NCBI GenBank assembly: GCA_028687645.1
Contig: JAQTZQ010000007.1
Coordinates: forward strand, 1-55,077
Reading direction: 5' to 3'
DNA length: 55,077 nt
Source: Rhodocyclaceae bacterium
Lineage (GTDB): Bacteria > Pseudomonadota > Gammaproteobacteria > Burkholderiales > Rhodocyclaceae
Made by a program: the position numbers and the translations under genes. A model generated the notes under the pieces. That model was not told where the DNA came from. It saw only the letters and a list, made by a program, of their open reading frames with translations, and did not search any database. Below, piece by piece: positions 1-8,511 of this stretch. Position 1 is the first letter of the stretch, and the number at the start of each line of letters is the position of its first letter.

Positions 1-316
1 TATAGCCGAACTGCAGTGAGGTCATCGTACGCTGACCGTTAAGTACCAGGTTGCTCAAGATATTTGAGGCATAAGAGGTCTCGCGTTCGACCAAGGTCAC
101 GGCGACGCCCGTGCCACCCCAGAGGCGGAGGTATTTGGCGACGGTAGCACCGGCCATGCCGCCGCCGATAACGACAACGCGGCCTTTAATCCCGGTGTTG
201 GTGGGAACAGTTCCTAGCTGGGCAGGTGTTGCCGCACGCACCAGGCCGGACAAACCGGCAGCAGAAACCCCGGCACCCGCCAAGCTGGCTAAACGGAAAA
301 AGTCACGACGATTCAT
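1..316 (-). CDS. fccB: Flavocytochrome c sulfide dehydrogenase, FAD subunit (partial, 3' end outside window)
   Basis: The reverse strand from 316 encodes a protein starting MNRRDFFRLASLAGAG, a twin-arginine (Tat) signal, followed by VVVIGGGMAGATVAKYL, a GxGxxG FAD-binding Rossmann motif. About 105 residues lie inside the window; the rest is beyond base 1. A Tat-exported flavoprotein directly downstream of a small cytochrome c is the layout of FccB/SoxF, the sulfide-oxidising FAD subunit of periplasmic flavocytochrome c. The ATG (314-316) overlaps the TGA of the upstream cytochrome gene (313-315) as ATGA, so the two are probably translationally coupled. The family assignment is firm. The substrate (sulfide rather than another sulfur species) is inferred from the family. 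Confidence 0.85.
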   Translation of the reverse strand, partial: MNRRDFFRLASLAGAGVSAAGLSGLVRAATPAQLGTVPTNTGIKGRVVVIGGGMAGATVAKYLRLWGGTGVAVTLVERETSYASNILSNLVLNGQRTMTSLQFGY

Positions 317-726
317 GATTCATCCTCCTTGGATTTTTTGGACTTTTTAATCTTGGTTGATTCATGCGTTGGGCTGCTCGTCGATGTCTTCGTCGACTTG
401 CTGGTGGTTGTCTTTTGTGCTGACAGGTAATTGGCGAGCAGTCGGAGCTGTGTATCGGTATAGCCTCGCGCATGCATATCCATGATGTCTGGCTTGGACT
501 TGGTGCGCATTTCGCGCAACTCGTTGTAGATCTCATTCGATGACTCGCCAGAGAGGCGCTCAAAGCCGATACTCGACTTGCCGTCATAACCGTGGCACTG
601 GAAGCAATTGGAAGCCAGTAGGCGACCGGCGGGCGGGGCGGTGGTGGTTTGCGCAGCAACATAGCTGCTGGCCAGGGCGATTGGGAGCCAAAGCAGGGCC
701 CGCAAGCGCGTTATTTTTCGATTCAT
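313..726 (-). CDS. fccA: Cytochrome c subunit of flavocytochrome c sulfide dehydrogenase
   Basis: A 137-residue protein with a Sec signal peptide (about residues 1-25, MNRKITRLRALLWLPIALAS) and one c-type heme motif CFQCH (41-45). Residues 46-102 resemble class I cytochromes of the FccA/SoxE group, with candidate axial methionines in the PDIMDM stretch. It should pass electrons from the FAD subunit to the respiratory chain in the periplasm. The last ~35 residues are an unusual tail of Thr/Ser/Lys ending in KKSKKSKEDES, which the usual monoheme family lacks. It is first in an operon with fccB (ATGA overlap) and diverges from the kinase gene at 882. Confidence 0.8.
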   Translation of the reverse strand: MNRKITRLRALLWLPIALASSYVAAQTTTAPPAGRLLASNCFQCHGYDGKSSIGFERLSGESSNEIYNELREMRTKSKPDIMDMHARGYTDTQLRLLANYLSAQKTTTSKSTKTSTSSPTHESTKIKKSKKSKEDES

Positions 727-881
727 GATGAACCTCCGGAGTGGGATCTAAAGATTGGATTAACTTTTTGCGGCTCCTGGCCGAACCCGCAGGGCGGATA
801 TTCGTCGTTTGGCCGCAAAAACTCGCCTGTCGTCCCCCCCCGACACTTTTGCTGGCGGCAGGTCTGGCTTACGATGCGACC

Positions 882-2318
882 ATGAAACGCTATCCCCGCT
901 CGTTCTTGCAGTTGATTACGCTCGGCCACATCCTCTTTGCGATGCCCTTGCTGGTCGCGGCTGGCTATGTTTTCTTCACGCTGCAAGCGCTCAATGGCCA
1001 CTATCGTGCCGCGATTGAAGATGCCTCGATTTCTGCTCGTTTAAGCGGTGAGTTGGAAGAAGATCTTCTGCACATGGAGCGCAACCTGCGGCGCCATGCG
1101 CTCCTGAAAAACACCGACTCACTCAACGATTACAACGATGTTCGGGTTGAGTGGCGGGGTCACATTGCCGCGTTCTCCGAACTGGCACCGCTGCCGCAGC
1201 AAATCGTCAATGAGTTGCAAGACCAGATCGTCCGTGAAGGGCGGGCCCATGCCGTCATGCTGGAAAGTAGTAATACCGTGATGCTGCAAACAGCAATCGA
1301 TGACATCAAGCAGCGCTTGAGCACGACACTGGATTCTGCGCGCCAAGTGCTTGAAGGAGAGCAAGACAAATTTCTCAAAGAATCAGAAGCCTTGAGCCGG
1401 CGCCTTATCGTGGCAGCTTTCGTGGCGCTGGTGGCTGCGCTGTGTTGTCTATGGGCGGTCAGAACCTTATTGGCGCGTTTGATCGCGCGCTTTGAGCGGG
1501 CTTTGCTGCGTCTGGGTAAAGGTGATTTGCAACAGCCTATCGAGCTCGACGGACCAGGCGATTTACGCTGGCTGGGGCGCTGGCTGGAGTGGTTGCGCCG
1601 CCGCCTGCTCTCGCTGGAGGAGGGGCGCGCCCAAGTGCTGCGTCACGTTTCCCATGAACTGAAAACGCCGCTCGCAGCGATGCAGGAAGGGACGTCTTTG
1701 TTATCTGAGGAGGTGCCGGGTCCGCTCACACCCGAGCAACGCAGGATCATCAATATTCTGCAAAATAACTCCCGACGGCTGCAAGATCTGATTGAGGGCC
1801 TGCTGCGCTTGCAACAGGCTGGGCATGCGGCTGAGCGGATCGGTTTTGAAGCAGTGCGTTTTGATCAGCTTATTGAGCAAGTGCTGGAGACCTGCCGCCT
1901 GATTGCCGGTGAGCGCGGAATTAATTTTCAGTGCGAACTCGGCGAAACCGAGATTGTTGCCGGGCGCGAGGCACTCATCACCATCGTTCATAATTTACTT
2001 TCCAATGCCATCAAGTTTTCGCCTGACGGTGGGTTTATTCGAATCACGCTAACGCATGATGAGGAGCAGGCCGTGCTGGATGTGATGGATGATGGTTCGG
2101 GCGTAGCGGAGCAGGATGGCCAGCAGATATTTGAGCCGTTTTATCGCAGCGAGGCCTCGCGCCAGATCGCGGGCATTGGGCTTGGCTTAGCGATAGCCCG
2201 AGAATTTGTGTTGGCGCATCGGGGCGAAATTTCAGTTGTACCGGCAAGCAATGGCGGACATTTTCGGGTTTTACTCCCCTTGAATGCCCCTTATTTGAGG
2301 AGGCAAGCAGATGTTTGA
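882..2318 (+). CDS. glrK: Sensor histidine kinase, GlrK/QseE-like
   Basis: About 478 residues from the ATG at 882. The frame is open further upstream to 741, but the extra N-terminus is not membrane-like and 882 gives a standard start (MKRYPRSFLQ). Transmembrane helix 1 is at about 10-32, then a periplasmic helical region, TM2 at about 175-195, a HAMP-like linker, HisKA with RHVSHELKTPLAAMQEG (phospho-accepting His near residue 257) and HATPase_c with NLLSNAIKFSPDGG and GIGLGLAIA. The order kinase, small lipoprotein, GlrR-like regulator matches glrK-qseG-glrR (qseE-qseG-qseF) of enterobacteria. The stop overlaps the start of the lipoprotein gene (2311). The signal sensed is unknown. Confidence 0.8.
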   Translation: MKRYPRSFLQLITLGHILFAMPLLVAAGYVFFTLQALNGHYRAAIEDASISARLSGELEEDLLHMERNLRRHALLKNTDSLNDYNDVRVEWRGHIAAFSELAPLPQQIVNELQDQIVREGRAHAVMLESSNTVMLQTAIDDIKQRLSTTLDSARQVLEGEQDKFLKESEALSRRLIVAAFVALVAALCCLWAVRTLLARLIARFERALLRLGKGDLQQPIELDGPGDLRWLGRWLEWLRRRLLSLEEGRAQVLRHVSHELKTPLAAMQEGTSLLSEEVPGPLTPEQRRIINILQNNSRRLQDLIEGLLRLQQAGHAAERIGFEAVRFDQLIEQVLETCRLIAGERGINFQCELGETEIVAGREALITIVHNLLSNAIKFSPDGGFIRITLTHDEEQAVLDVMDDGSGVAEQDGQQIFEPFYRSEASRQIAGIGLGLAIAREFVLAHRGEISVVPASNGGHFRVLLPLNAPYLRRQADV

Positions 2319-2631
2319 GCGGGCTCTAAGCGTTTTGATACTCGCCGCCCTGAGCGGCTGCGCCACTCAGGGCGAGCTGCAAGCTGTTCCGGAAACACCG
2401 GTAGAAATACCGGTCGAGCCCACGCCTATAGGCAGAGCGCCGGCTGATATTCAAAAAATCAATGCGCTGGAGCGGCAGTTGGCTGAAAAACAACGCCATT
2501 GTCTGGTCGATAAGCGACGACTGGAGGCCGCACTCAAAGACAACCAGAAGCAGGCTGATGAATTGCAGAAAAAACTCGATGCCTTGCTGGCTATCGACCG
2601 CGAACTGCGCAGTTCCAAAAAGAACCGCTGA
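2311..2631 (+). CDS. qseG: Small outer-membrane lipoprotein, QseG-like
   Basis: A 106-residue protein with a lipoprotein signal: MFERALSVLILAALSGC, lipobox LSGC, with Cys17 as the predicted lipidated residue. After a Pro-rich linker, residues 47-106 are charged and likely coiled coil (ALERQLAEKQRHCLVDKRR). It overlaps the upstream kinase by 8 bases, and its TGA (2629-2631) overlaps the ATG of the response regulator at 2631. In enterobacteria QseG binds the periplasmic part of the kinase GlrK/QseE and connects envelope signals to it; the same role is inferred here from position and architecture, since sequence conservation in this family is low. Confidence 0.7.
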   Translation: MFERALSVLILAALSGCATQGELQAVPETPVEIPVEPTPIGRAPADIQKINALERQLAEKQRHCLVDKRRLEAALKDNQKQADELQKKLDALLAIDRELRSSKKNR

Positions 2632-3968
2632 TGGCTGTGGGTGCAAGGATCCTGGTCGTTGATGACGATCTCGACATGTTGCACCTGATCGGCCTGCGCC
2701 TCTCGGCAGCCGGCTATCAGGTTAGCGAAGCCAGTTCGGGTGAAGCCGCATTGCTCAGCTTTTACAGCAATCGCCCGCAAATGGTTTTGACCGACTTGCG
2801 TATGGGCAAGATGGATGGACTGGCGCTTTTTGAACATTTACGGCTTGAGGCGCCGACCATGCCAGTGATTATCCTGACCGCGCATGGCACCATACCGGAT
2901 GCGGTTGTGGCGACGCAAAAAGGCGTTTTCAGTTTTCTGACCAAGCCATTTAACGGCCAGGAACTCCTGCGCCGGGTGGCGGATGCTATTCGTCTGTCGC
3001 CCTCGCTCAATCCCGAAAGTCTCGCAGCGCATTGGCGCAATGAGCTGATTACCAGCAGTGTTCGTATGGAAGAACTGTTGCGCCAAGCCTTGCGGGTCAG
3101 CGAAGAGTCTCAGACCGCGCTGCTGGTTGGGCCAAGTGGCTCCGGCAAGGAGAGTCTGGTGCAGGCGATCCGCAAGGCTGGGCGGCGTGCTGAGCAGCCT
3201 TTCGTTGGGGTCTCATGTACTGACTATCCAGCGCCAGCGCTTGAGGAGATGCTGTCTCCGGGGAGTCCGGGCAACGTTTATGCTCAGGCATCTGGCGGTA
3301 TCTTGTTTCTAAAGGATATCTCGGCCTTGTCACTGATTGCTCAGGCGCGACTTTTCGCGGTGCTCTTCGCGCAAATGCAAGCCAGCGATCCGTTGCAGCG
3401 ACTCAATTCGGCAAAACAGCAACGCACAGCGATCGATGTACAGGTGATCGCTGCCAGTCCGCGGCCACTGGATGCCGAATTGGCCGAAGGGCGTTTTCGC
3501 AGTGACCTGTTTTACTTGTTGAGCCGGATGACCTTGATTCTTCCATCCTTGAACGAGCGCAGCGAAGACATTCCACTGCTGGCCAACCATTTCCTTGGGC
3601 GAATTCGCCCGGAAAAATCCCTGACGCTTTCCCCTGAATCGCTCATGACCCTGCAGGAAGGGCGTTGGCCGGGAAATGTCCGACAACTCAAAAACGTGCT
3701 GGAACAGGTTGCAGAATTAAGTTTGACGCCGGTGATTCCCGAGAGCGCCATTCGCCGTGTCATGCGGGAGTTAGAAGAAGACAGCCTGGCAGCCTTTGAC
3801 GATGCGCGCCGTGAGTTTGAGCGCGACTATCTGGTTCGCCTGCTTCAAGCTACGGCCGGCAATGTCTCACAGGCAGCTCGGGTCGCGCAGCGTAACCGGA
3901 CAGAGTTCTACAAACTGCTGGCCCGGCACGGTTTGGACCCGATTAATTTCAAACAGAAATTCCGCTGA
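2631..3968 (+). CDS. glrR: GlrR/QseF-like response regulator with degenerate sigma-54 AAA+ domain
   Basis: 445 residues: receiver domain (about 5-120; VVDDD, phospho-acceptor in VLTDLRMG, switch Lys in LTKPF), AAA+ domain (about 145-370) and a Fis-type helix-turn-helix (about 390-445). The C-terminus, QAARVAQRNRTEFYKLLARH, is very close to GlrR. The AAA+ domain is abnormal. Walker A is present (VGPSGSGKES), but the sigma-54-contacting GAFTGA loop is absent (SPGSPGN in its place), the Walker B acidic pair is changed (LFLKDI instead of LFLDEI), and the usual FREDLYYRL segment reads FRSDLFYLL. WPGNVRQL is kept. DNA binding and phosphorylation look intact; sigma-54 activation does not. No frameshift is seen. 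Confidence 0.8.
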   Translation: MAVGARILVVDDDLDMLHLIGLRLSAAGYQVSEASSGEAALLSFYSNRPQMVLTDLRMGKMDGLALFEHLRLEAPTMPVIILTAHGTIPDAVVATQKGVFSFLTKPFNGQELLRRVADAIRLSPSLNPESLAAHWRNELITSSVRMEELLRQALRVSEESQTALLVGPSGSGKESLVQAIRKAGRRAEQPFVGVSCTDYPAPALEEMLSPGSPGNVYAQASGGILFLKDISALSLIAQARLFAVLFAQMQASDPLQRLNSAKQQRTAIDVQVIAASPRPLDAELAEGRFRSDLFYLLSRMTLILPSLNERSEDIPLLANHFLGRIRPEKSLTLSPESLMTLQEGRWPGNVRQLKNVLEQVAELSLTPVIPESAIRRVMRELEEDSLAAFDDARREFERDYLVRLLQATAGNVSQAARVAQRNRTEFYKLLARHGLDPINFKQKFR

Positions 3969-4047
3969 ATGGGCTGCGTTTCTCTGTTTTAAGCTAGCCT
4001 TAATCTCCCCCCTCTAAACTGGCCGGAATCTTTTAAGGATTCTGCCC

Positions 4048-5130
4048 ATGCTGCGCCGCCCCTCAATTTTTGCCGCCTTTCTGCTGTCGACCGTAACACT
4101 TTCAGTTTTTGCAGCCGATCCCGCGATTTCACTGCAAGCAAGCCAACTCAAGTCGCTCGGCATTGAAACCATGCTGGTTGGCGAGAGCGCAACAGCCCGT
4201 GCCGGCAATTATCCGGCACAGATTCGCGTGCCCAATGAGCAGATGCGCGTGCTTGCCGCGCCAGTCGGCGGGATGGTTGAAATGCTGGCGGTGGCGCCGG
4301 GTTCGACGGTCAAGCGCGGTCAGGTGTTGGCCCACCTGGCCAGCCCGCAGGCGCTGGAGTTGCAGCGCGATGCTTTGCAGTCAAGCAGCCAGTCGGCCTT
4401 GTTACAACAGAATTTGAAGCGCGATGAACAGCTTTTTGCCGAAGGCCTGATCGCCGAATCACGCCTGCAAGCCACCCGTTCAGCAGCGCAGCAAGCCTCG
4501 GCGCAGGCGGGTGAGCGCCAGCAGGGTTTGGCACTGGCCGGGGTGCAGCCGGGAAAATTGGGTGGGCCGCTGGTGTTGACAGCAGCCATTGATGGCGTGG
4601 TGCTGGAGCAGGGTGTGCAACTCGGCCAGCGCGTTGAGGCAGCGACGTTGATTTACCGCATCGCCAAGCTGGCACCGTTGTGGCTGGAAATTCAGGTGCC
4701 GGTTGAACTCGCCGCCAGCTTGCGCGAAGGCATGCCGGTCAAAATTGCCAACAGCGAGGTGATTGGCAAATTGATTGCGATTGGCGGGGCTGTCGACGCG
4801 GCAAGTCAGACGGTTTTGTTGCGTGCCGTGGTTAGCGCGGGTGCTGAAAAGCTACGGCCCGGGCAGGTTGTTGAAGTCGAGTTAGCGAGCAGCACAGGCA
4901 ACATGCAACGCCTGCCGGCGGCAGCACTGGTGCGCAATCAGGGATCAACCATCGCCTTCGTGCAAAGCGCCAGCAACGACAAGGAGACGACTTTTATAGC
5001 CCGCCCGCTGCGCGTCGTTAGCCAAGGCGGCGATGGCGTCGTGGTTGATGGCCTGAAAGCTGGCGAGCGCGTTGCCGTAAAGGGCGTTTCCAGTCTGAAA
5101 GCAATGCTTACCGGCGTTGGTAAAGAATAA
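4048..5130 (+). CDS. RND efflux periplasmic adaptor subunit (CzcB/CusB family)
   Basis: 360 residues with a signal peptide (LLSTVTLSVFAADP, cleavage near residue 22). A lipoyl/barrel-sandwich half (APVGGMVEMLAVAPGSTVKRGQVLAHL, about 70-97) precedes a helical hairpin rich in Gln/Ala (about 105-165); the second lipoyl half and beta-barrel follow. It is a membrane-fusion protein joining the inner-membrane pump to the outer-membrane channel. AAGGATT upstream of the ATG is a plausible ribosome-binding site and lies in a small inverted repeat (GAATC...GATTC). The stop TAA overlaps the ATG of the pump gene at 5130, so this is the first gene of the operon. There is no His-rich or Met-rich N-terminus that would identify the metal. 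Confidence 0.85.
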   Translation: MLRRPSIFAAFLLSTVTLSVFAADPAISLQASQLKSLGIETMLVGESATARAGNYPAQIRVPNEQMRVLAAPVGGMVEMLAVAPGSTVKRGQVLAHLASPQALELQRDALQSSSQSALLQQNLKRDEQLFAEGLIAESRLQATRSAAQQASAQAGERQQGLALAGVQPGKLGGPLVLTAAIDGVVLEQGVQLGQRVEAATLIYRIAKLAPLWLEIQVPVELAASLREGMPVKIANSEVIGKLIAIGGAVDAASQTVLLRAVVSAGAEKLRPGQVVEVELASSTGNMQRLPAAALVRNQGSTIAFVQSASNDKETTFIARPLRVVSQGGDGVVVDGLKAGERVAVKGVSSLKAMLTGVGKE

Positions 5131-8100
5131 TGTTGGCCAACCTGATCCGCTTCTCGCTCACCCAGCGTTTGTTAATGCTGGTGCTTACCGTCATGCTGAT
5201 CGGCGCTGGCGTGCAGGCTTTTCTCGGCTTGCCGATTGACGCCTTCCCCGATGTGTCGACAACGCAGGTCAAGATCATCCTGAAGGCACCGGGGATGACG
5301 CCGGAAGAGGTGGAAACCCGCCTCGCCGTGCCGGTCGAGCAGGAGTTGCTCGGCATTCCGCACCAACGTCTACTGCGTTCGACCTCGAAATATTCACTGA
5401 CCGACATCACCCTCGATTTTGAGGATGGCACCGACATTTACTGGGCGCGCCAGCAGGTCGGAGAACGCCTGGCTTCGGCGATGGGCAACCTGCCGCCCGG
5501 TGTGACCGGCGGCATGGCGCCGATCACGACGCCGCTCGGCGAAATGTTCATGTTCACCATCGAAGGCGATCTGTCGCTGGCCGACAAGCGCGCCCTGCTC
5601 GACTGGGTGATCCGCCCGCAACTGCGCACCATCCCCGGTGTCGCTGACGTCAACAGCCTGGGCGGCGAAGTGCGGACGTTTGAAGTGCAGCCCAACCCGC
5701 AATTACTGGCAGCGCGTGGCCTCGCCTTGAAGGATTTGCAGGCGGTGCTCGAAACCAACAACCGCAACGACGGCGCCGGGCGCTTGAACGACGGCGAGGA
5801 ATCGCTGCTGGTTCGCGCCGAAGGGGCAATTGTTACGGTCGACGACGTAAAAGCCATTGTTTTACAGGCCAAAGACGGCATGGTGACCAAGGTCAGCGAT
5901 GTTGCCGAGGTGCGTTTCGGTGCGCTGACCCGTTATGGCGTGGTGACCAAGAGCGGCCAGGGCGAAGCGGTGCAGGGCTTGGTCCTCGGCCTACGCGGTG
6001 CCAATGCGCAAAGCGTCGTCGCCGGGGTCAAGGCCAAGCTGGCCGAAATCGCCCCCAGCCTGCCGCCGGGCGTGACGATTGAAGCCTTTTACGACCGCAG
6101 CAATCTGGTTGAACGGGCAGTCGGTACGGTCGCCAAAGCGTTGCTTGAAGCCATTGTGCTGGTCGTTATCCTGCTCCTCGCCTTCCTCGGCAACTTGCGC
6201 TCGGCGCTGGTGGTTGCGCTGATGCTACCGCTCTCGGCGCTCGCCACCTTCATTTTGATGCGGATGTTCGGGCTTTCCGCCAACCTGATGAGCCTTGGCG
6301 GTCTGGCCATCGCCATCGGCATGCTGGTCGATGCCGCTGTCGTCGTCGTCGAAAACGTCGAAAGCGAACTGGCCGAGGCGCCGGACAATCTGCCCACGCT
6401 GCACCTGATCTACCGCGCTGCGCGCGAAGTGGCTTCACCAGTGACTTCCGGCATCGTCATCATCATCATCGTCTTTCTGCCGCTACTCACCTTGCAGGGG
6501 CTGGAGGGCAAGATGTTCGGGCCGGTCGCGCTGACCATTGTCTTTGCGCTCTCCGCCTCGCTGCTGCTCTCGCTGACCGTGGTGCCGGTGCTCGCCTCCT
6601 ACTTGATCAAGCGCGGCGTGCATCACGAACCCTGGCTGGTCAAAAAGCTCGCGGCAGCCTACACGCGCATCCTGAGTTCGGCGCTCACTCATAGCCGCAC
6701 CTACATTATCGGCGCGCTGATCGCTCTGGCTGCTGCGACGGGTGCCTTCATGCTGCTCGGCAAAAGCTTCATGCCAACCATGGATGAAGGCGACCTGATC
6801 ATGCAGCTCGAAAAACTGCCCTCAATCAGCCTCGATCAAACCATCGCCATCGATAGCGCCGTGCAGCAGGCGATTCTGGCCAAGGTGCCGGAAGTGAAGG
6901 CGATCGTCGCCCGCGCCGGCTCTGACGAACTCGGCCTCGACCCGATGGGCCTCAACCAGACCGATACCTTCATGGTGCTCCAGCCCTGTGCCACCTGGCG
7001 CAACCCAGACCCGGCCTGGCTGGCCGACCAGTTGCGCGCGGTGATGGCCGATTTTCCCGGTGTCGGCTTTTCCTTTACCCAGCCGATCGATATGCGCGTT
7101 TCGGAAATGCTGACTGGCGTGCGTGGCGATCTGGCGATCAAGGTTTTTGGCCCTGATCTCGCCACGCTCAACAAGCTTGCGGTCGACATCGAAAACACGG
7201 TGAAAAAAGTGCCGGGCGCCGAAGACACTTTCACCCTCAAAAACGATGGCGTGCAGTACCTGAAAGTGGCGGTCAACCGCCTCGCTGCTGGCCGTTTCGG
7301 CCTCAACGTCGACGCCATCCAGAACGACCTCAAGGCGCTGCTCGAAGGGCGCACGGTCGGCACCGTGATTGAGCAAGGGCGGCGCACGCCGATTGTGCTG
7401 CGCGGCCCGAACAGCCTGCGCGATTCGCCCGCCGATTTCGCCGCCTTGCGCCTCAGTTTGCCGGATGGCGGCAGCGTGCCGCTGGCGTCCGTCGCCAAGA
7501 TCGAGCGCATCGATGGCCCGGTCAAGGTCGACCGCGAGAATGCCCAGCGTTACGTCGTCGTGCAGTCCAACGTGCGCGACCGCGATCTGGTCGGCTTTGT
7601 TGAAGACGCCAAAGCCAGCGTCACCCGCGACGTCAAGCTGCCGCCCGGCTACCGTCTGGCCTGGGGCGGCCAGTTCGAGAACCAGCAACGCGCGGCGGCG
7701 CGCCTGATGATCGTCGTCCCGGTCGCCCTGCTCCTGATCTTCTTCCTGCTCTTCTCGACCTTCGGCTCGGTGCGCCAGGCCCTGCTGGTTCTCTCCAACA
7801 TCCCGTTTGCGATGATCGGCGGCATCTTCGGCCTGCTGCTGGCCGGTGAATACCTGTCGGTGCCGGCCTCGGTCGGTTTCATCGCGCTACTCGGCATTGC
7901 GGTGCTGAACGGCGTGGTGATGGTGACCTACTTCAACCAGTTGCTGGCCCGTGGCCTGCCGGTCGCCGAAGTCGTCGTCGAAGGTGCCAAACGCCGCCTG
8001 CGGCCAGTGTTGATGACCGCCAGCATCGCCGCCTTCGGTCTGCTACCGATGCTCTTCGCCAGCGGTCCCGGTTCGGAAGTGCAGCGCCCGCTGGCGATTG

Positions 8101-8216
8101 TGGTTATCGGCGGGTTATTGACGTCGACCGCACTAACCCTGGTGCTGCTGCCCATCCTGTTCCGCCGCTTTGGCGTCAAACGTACCGTCAATTTTTCGGA
8201 GGGAAATCATGGCTGA
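5130..8216 (+). CDS. Heavy-metal RND efflux pump (CusA/CzcA family)
   Basis: A 1028-residue inner-membrane proton antiporter with the expected RND plan: TM1, a large periplasmic loop, six TM helices (about 330-530), a second loop and the C-terminal TM block. The TM4 signature reads AIAIGMLVDAAVVVVENVE (about 390-410), with the acidic relay residue of heavy-metal RND pumps. It is closer to the CusA-type AIG...DAA...VEN form than to the CzcA-type DFG...DGA form. Periplasmic Met residues occur in DPMGLNQTDTFM and QPIDMRVSEMLTG. CusA coordinates Cu(I)/Ag(I) through Met residues, but the equivalents cannot be assigned safely here, so the metal is left open. It overlaps the following gene by 8 bases. 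Confidence 0.88.
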   Translation: MLANLIRFSLTQRLLMLVLTVMLIGAGVQAFLGLPIDAFPDVSTTQVKIILKAPGMTPEEVETRLAVPVEQELLGIPHQRLLRSTSKYSLTDITLDFEDGTDIYWARQQVGERLASAMGNLPPGVTGGMAPITTPLGEMFMFTIEGDLSLADKRALLDWVIRPQLRTIPGVADVNSLGGEVRTFEVQPNPQLLAARGLALKDLQAVLETNNRNDGAGRLNDGEESLLVRAEGAIVTVDDVKAIVLQAKDGMVTKVSDVAEVRFGALTRYGVVTKSGQGEAVQGLVLGLRGANAQSVVAGVKAKLAEIAPSLPPGVTIEAFYDRSNLVERAVGTVAKALLEAIVLVVILLLAFLGNLRSALVVALMLPLSALATFILMRMFGLSANLMSLGGLAIAIGMLVDAAVVVVENVESELAEAPDNLPTLHLIYRAAREVASPVTSGIVIIIIVFLPLLTLQGLEGKMFGPVALTIVFALSASLLLSLTVVPVLASYLIKRGVHHEPWLVKKLAAAYTRILSSALTHSRTYIIGALIALAAATGAFMLLGKSFMPTMDEGDLIMQLEKLPSISLDQTIAIDSAVQQAILAKVPEVKAIVARAGSDELGLDPMGLNQTDTFMVLQPCATWRNPDPAWLADQLRAVMADFPGVGFSFTQPIDMRVSEMLTGVRGDLAIKVFGPDLATLNKLAVDIENTVKKVPGAEDTFTLKNDGVQYLKVAVNRLAAGRFGLNVDAIQNDLKALLEGRTVGTVIEQGRRTPIVLRGPNSLRDSPADFAALRLSLPDGGSVPLASVAKIERIDGPVKVDRENAQRYVVVQSNVRDRDLVGFVEDAKASVTRDVKLPPGYRLAWGGQFENQQRAAARLMIVVPVALLLIFFLLFSTFGSVRQALLVLSNIPFAMIGGIFGLLLAGEYLSVPASVGFIALLGIAVLNGVVMVTYFNQLLARGLPVAEVVVEGAKRRLRPVLMTASIAAFGLLPMLFASGPGSEVQRPLAIVVIGGLLTSTALTLVLLPILFRRFGVKRTVNFSEGNHG

Positions 8217-8511
8217 TGTCCTGCTCTCGCTAACCTTGCCCAACGACGTTGCCCAACACGTTGAAGACTTGTTGCTCTCGCGGCCCGATCTCGTGCGCGG
8301 CTTCACCGCCAGCCATGCCGAAGGCCACGGCAGCGTCATTACGCTGGTCGAGCCCAGCGAACTGGTCAGCGGTCATTCGCCACGCACCCAGATCCGAACT
8401 GTTGGGCCTGAAGAGCAAATGCGCGCCGTCCTGGCTTTGGTCAAAGGCAGTCTGCCGCACGCCAATATTTTCTATTGGCTGGTTCCGGTCATCGAAATGG
8501 GGCGCCTGTGA
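8209..8511 (+). CDS. DUF3240 family protein within metal efflux operon
   Basis: 100 residues from the ATG at 8209 (MADVLLSLTLPNDVAQHVED), preceded by a good ribosome-binding site (GGAGGG) inside the end of the pump gene. No signal peptide or membrane segment, so probably cytoplasmic. Its features (LLSLTLPNDVAQHVEDLLL, GFTASHAEGHG, EQMRAVLALV) match DUF3240, a PII/GlnB-like small protein repeatedly found beside CzcA-type pumps and of unknown function. It overlaps the pump stop by 8 bases, and its TGA overlaps the GTG start of the outer-membrane channel (GTGA at 8508-8511). A regulatory or metal-sensing role in the efflux complex is inference only. Confidence 0.75.
   Translation: MADVLLSLTLPNDVAQHVEDLLLSRPDLVRGFTASHAEGHGSVITLVEPSELVSGHSPRTQIRTVGPEEQMRAVLALVKGSLPHANIFYWLVPVIEMGRL

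Noticed and set aside
6455-6475. ATC-type trinucleotide run in the RND pump gene
   Set aside because: Encodes consecutive Ile residues of a transmembrane helix; no sign of a variable microsatellite with regulatory meaning.
6822-7688. 288-codon reverse-strand frame inside the RND pump gene
   Set aside because: Complete overlap with a well-supported pump gene and no recognisable protein features.
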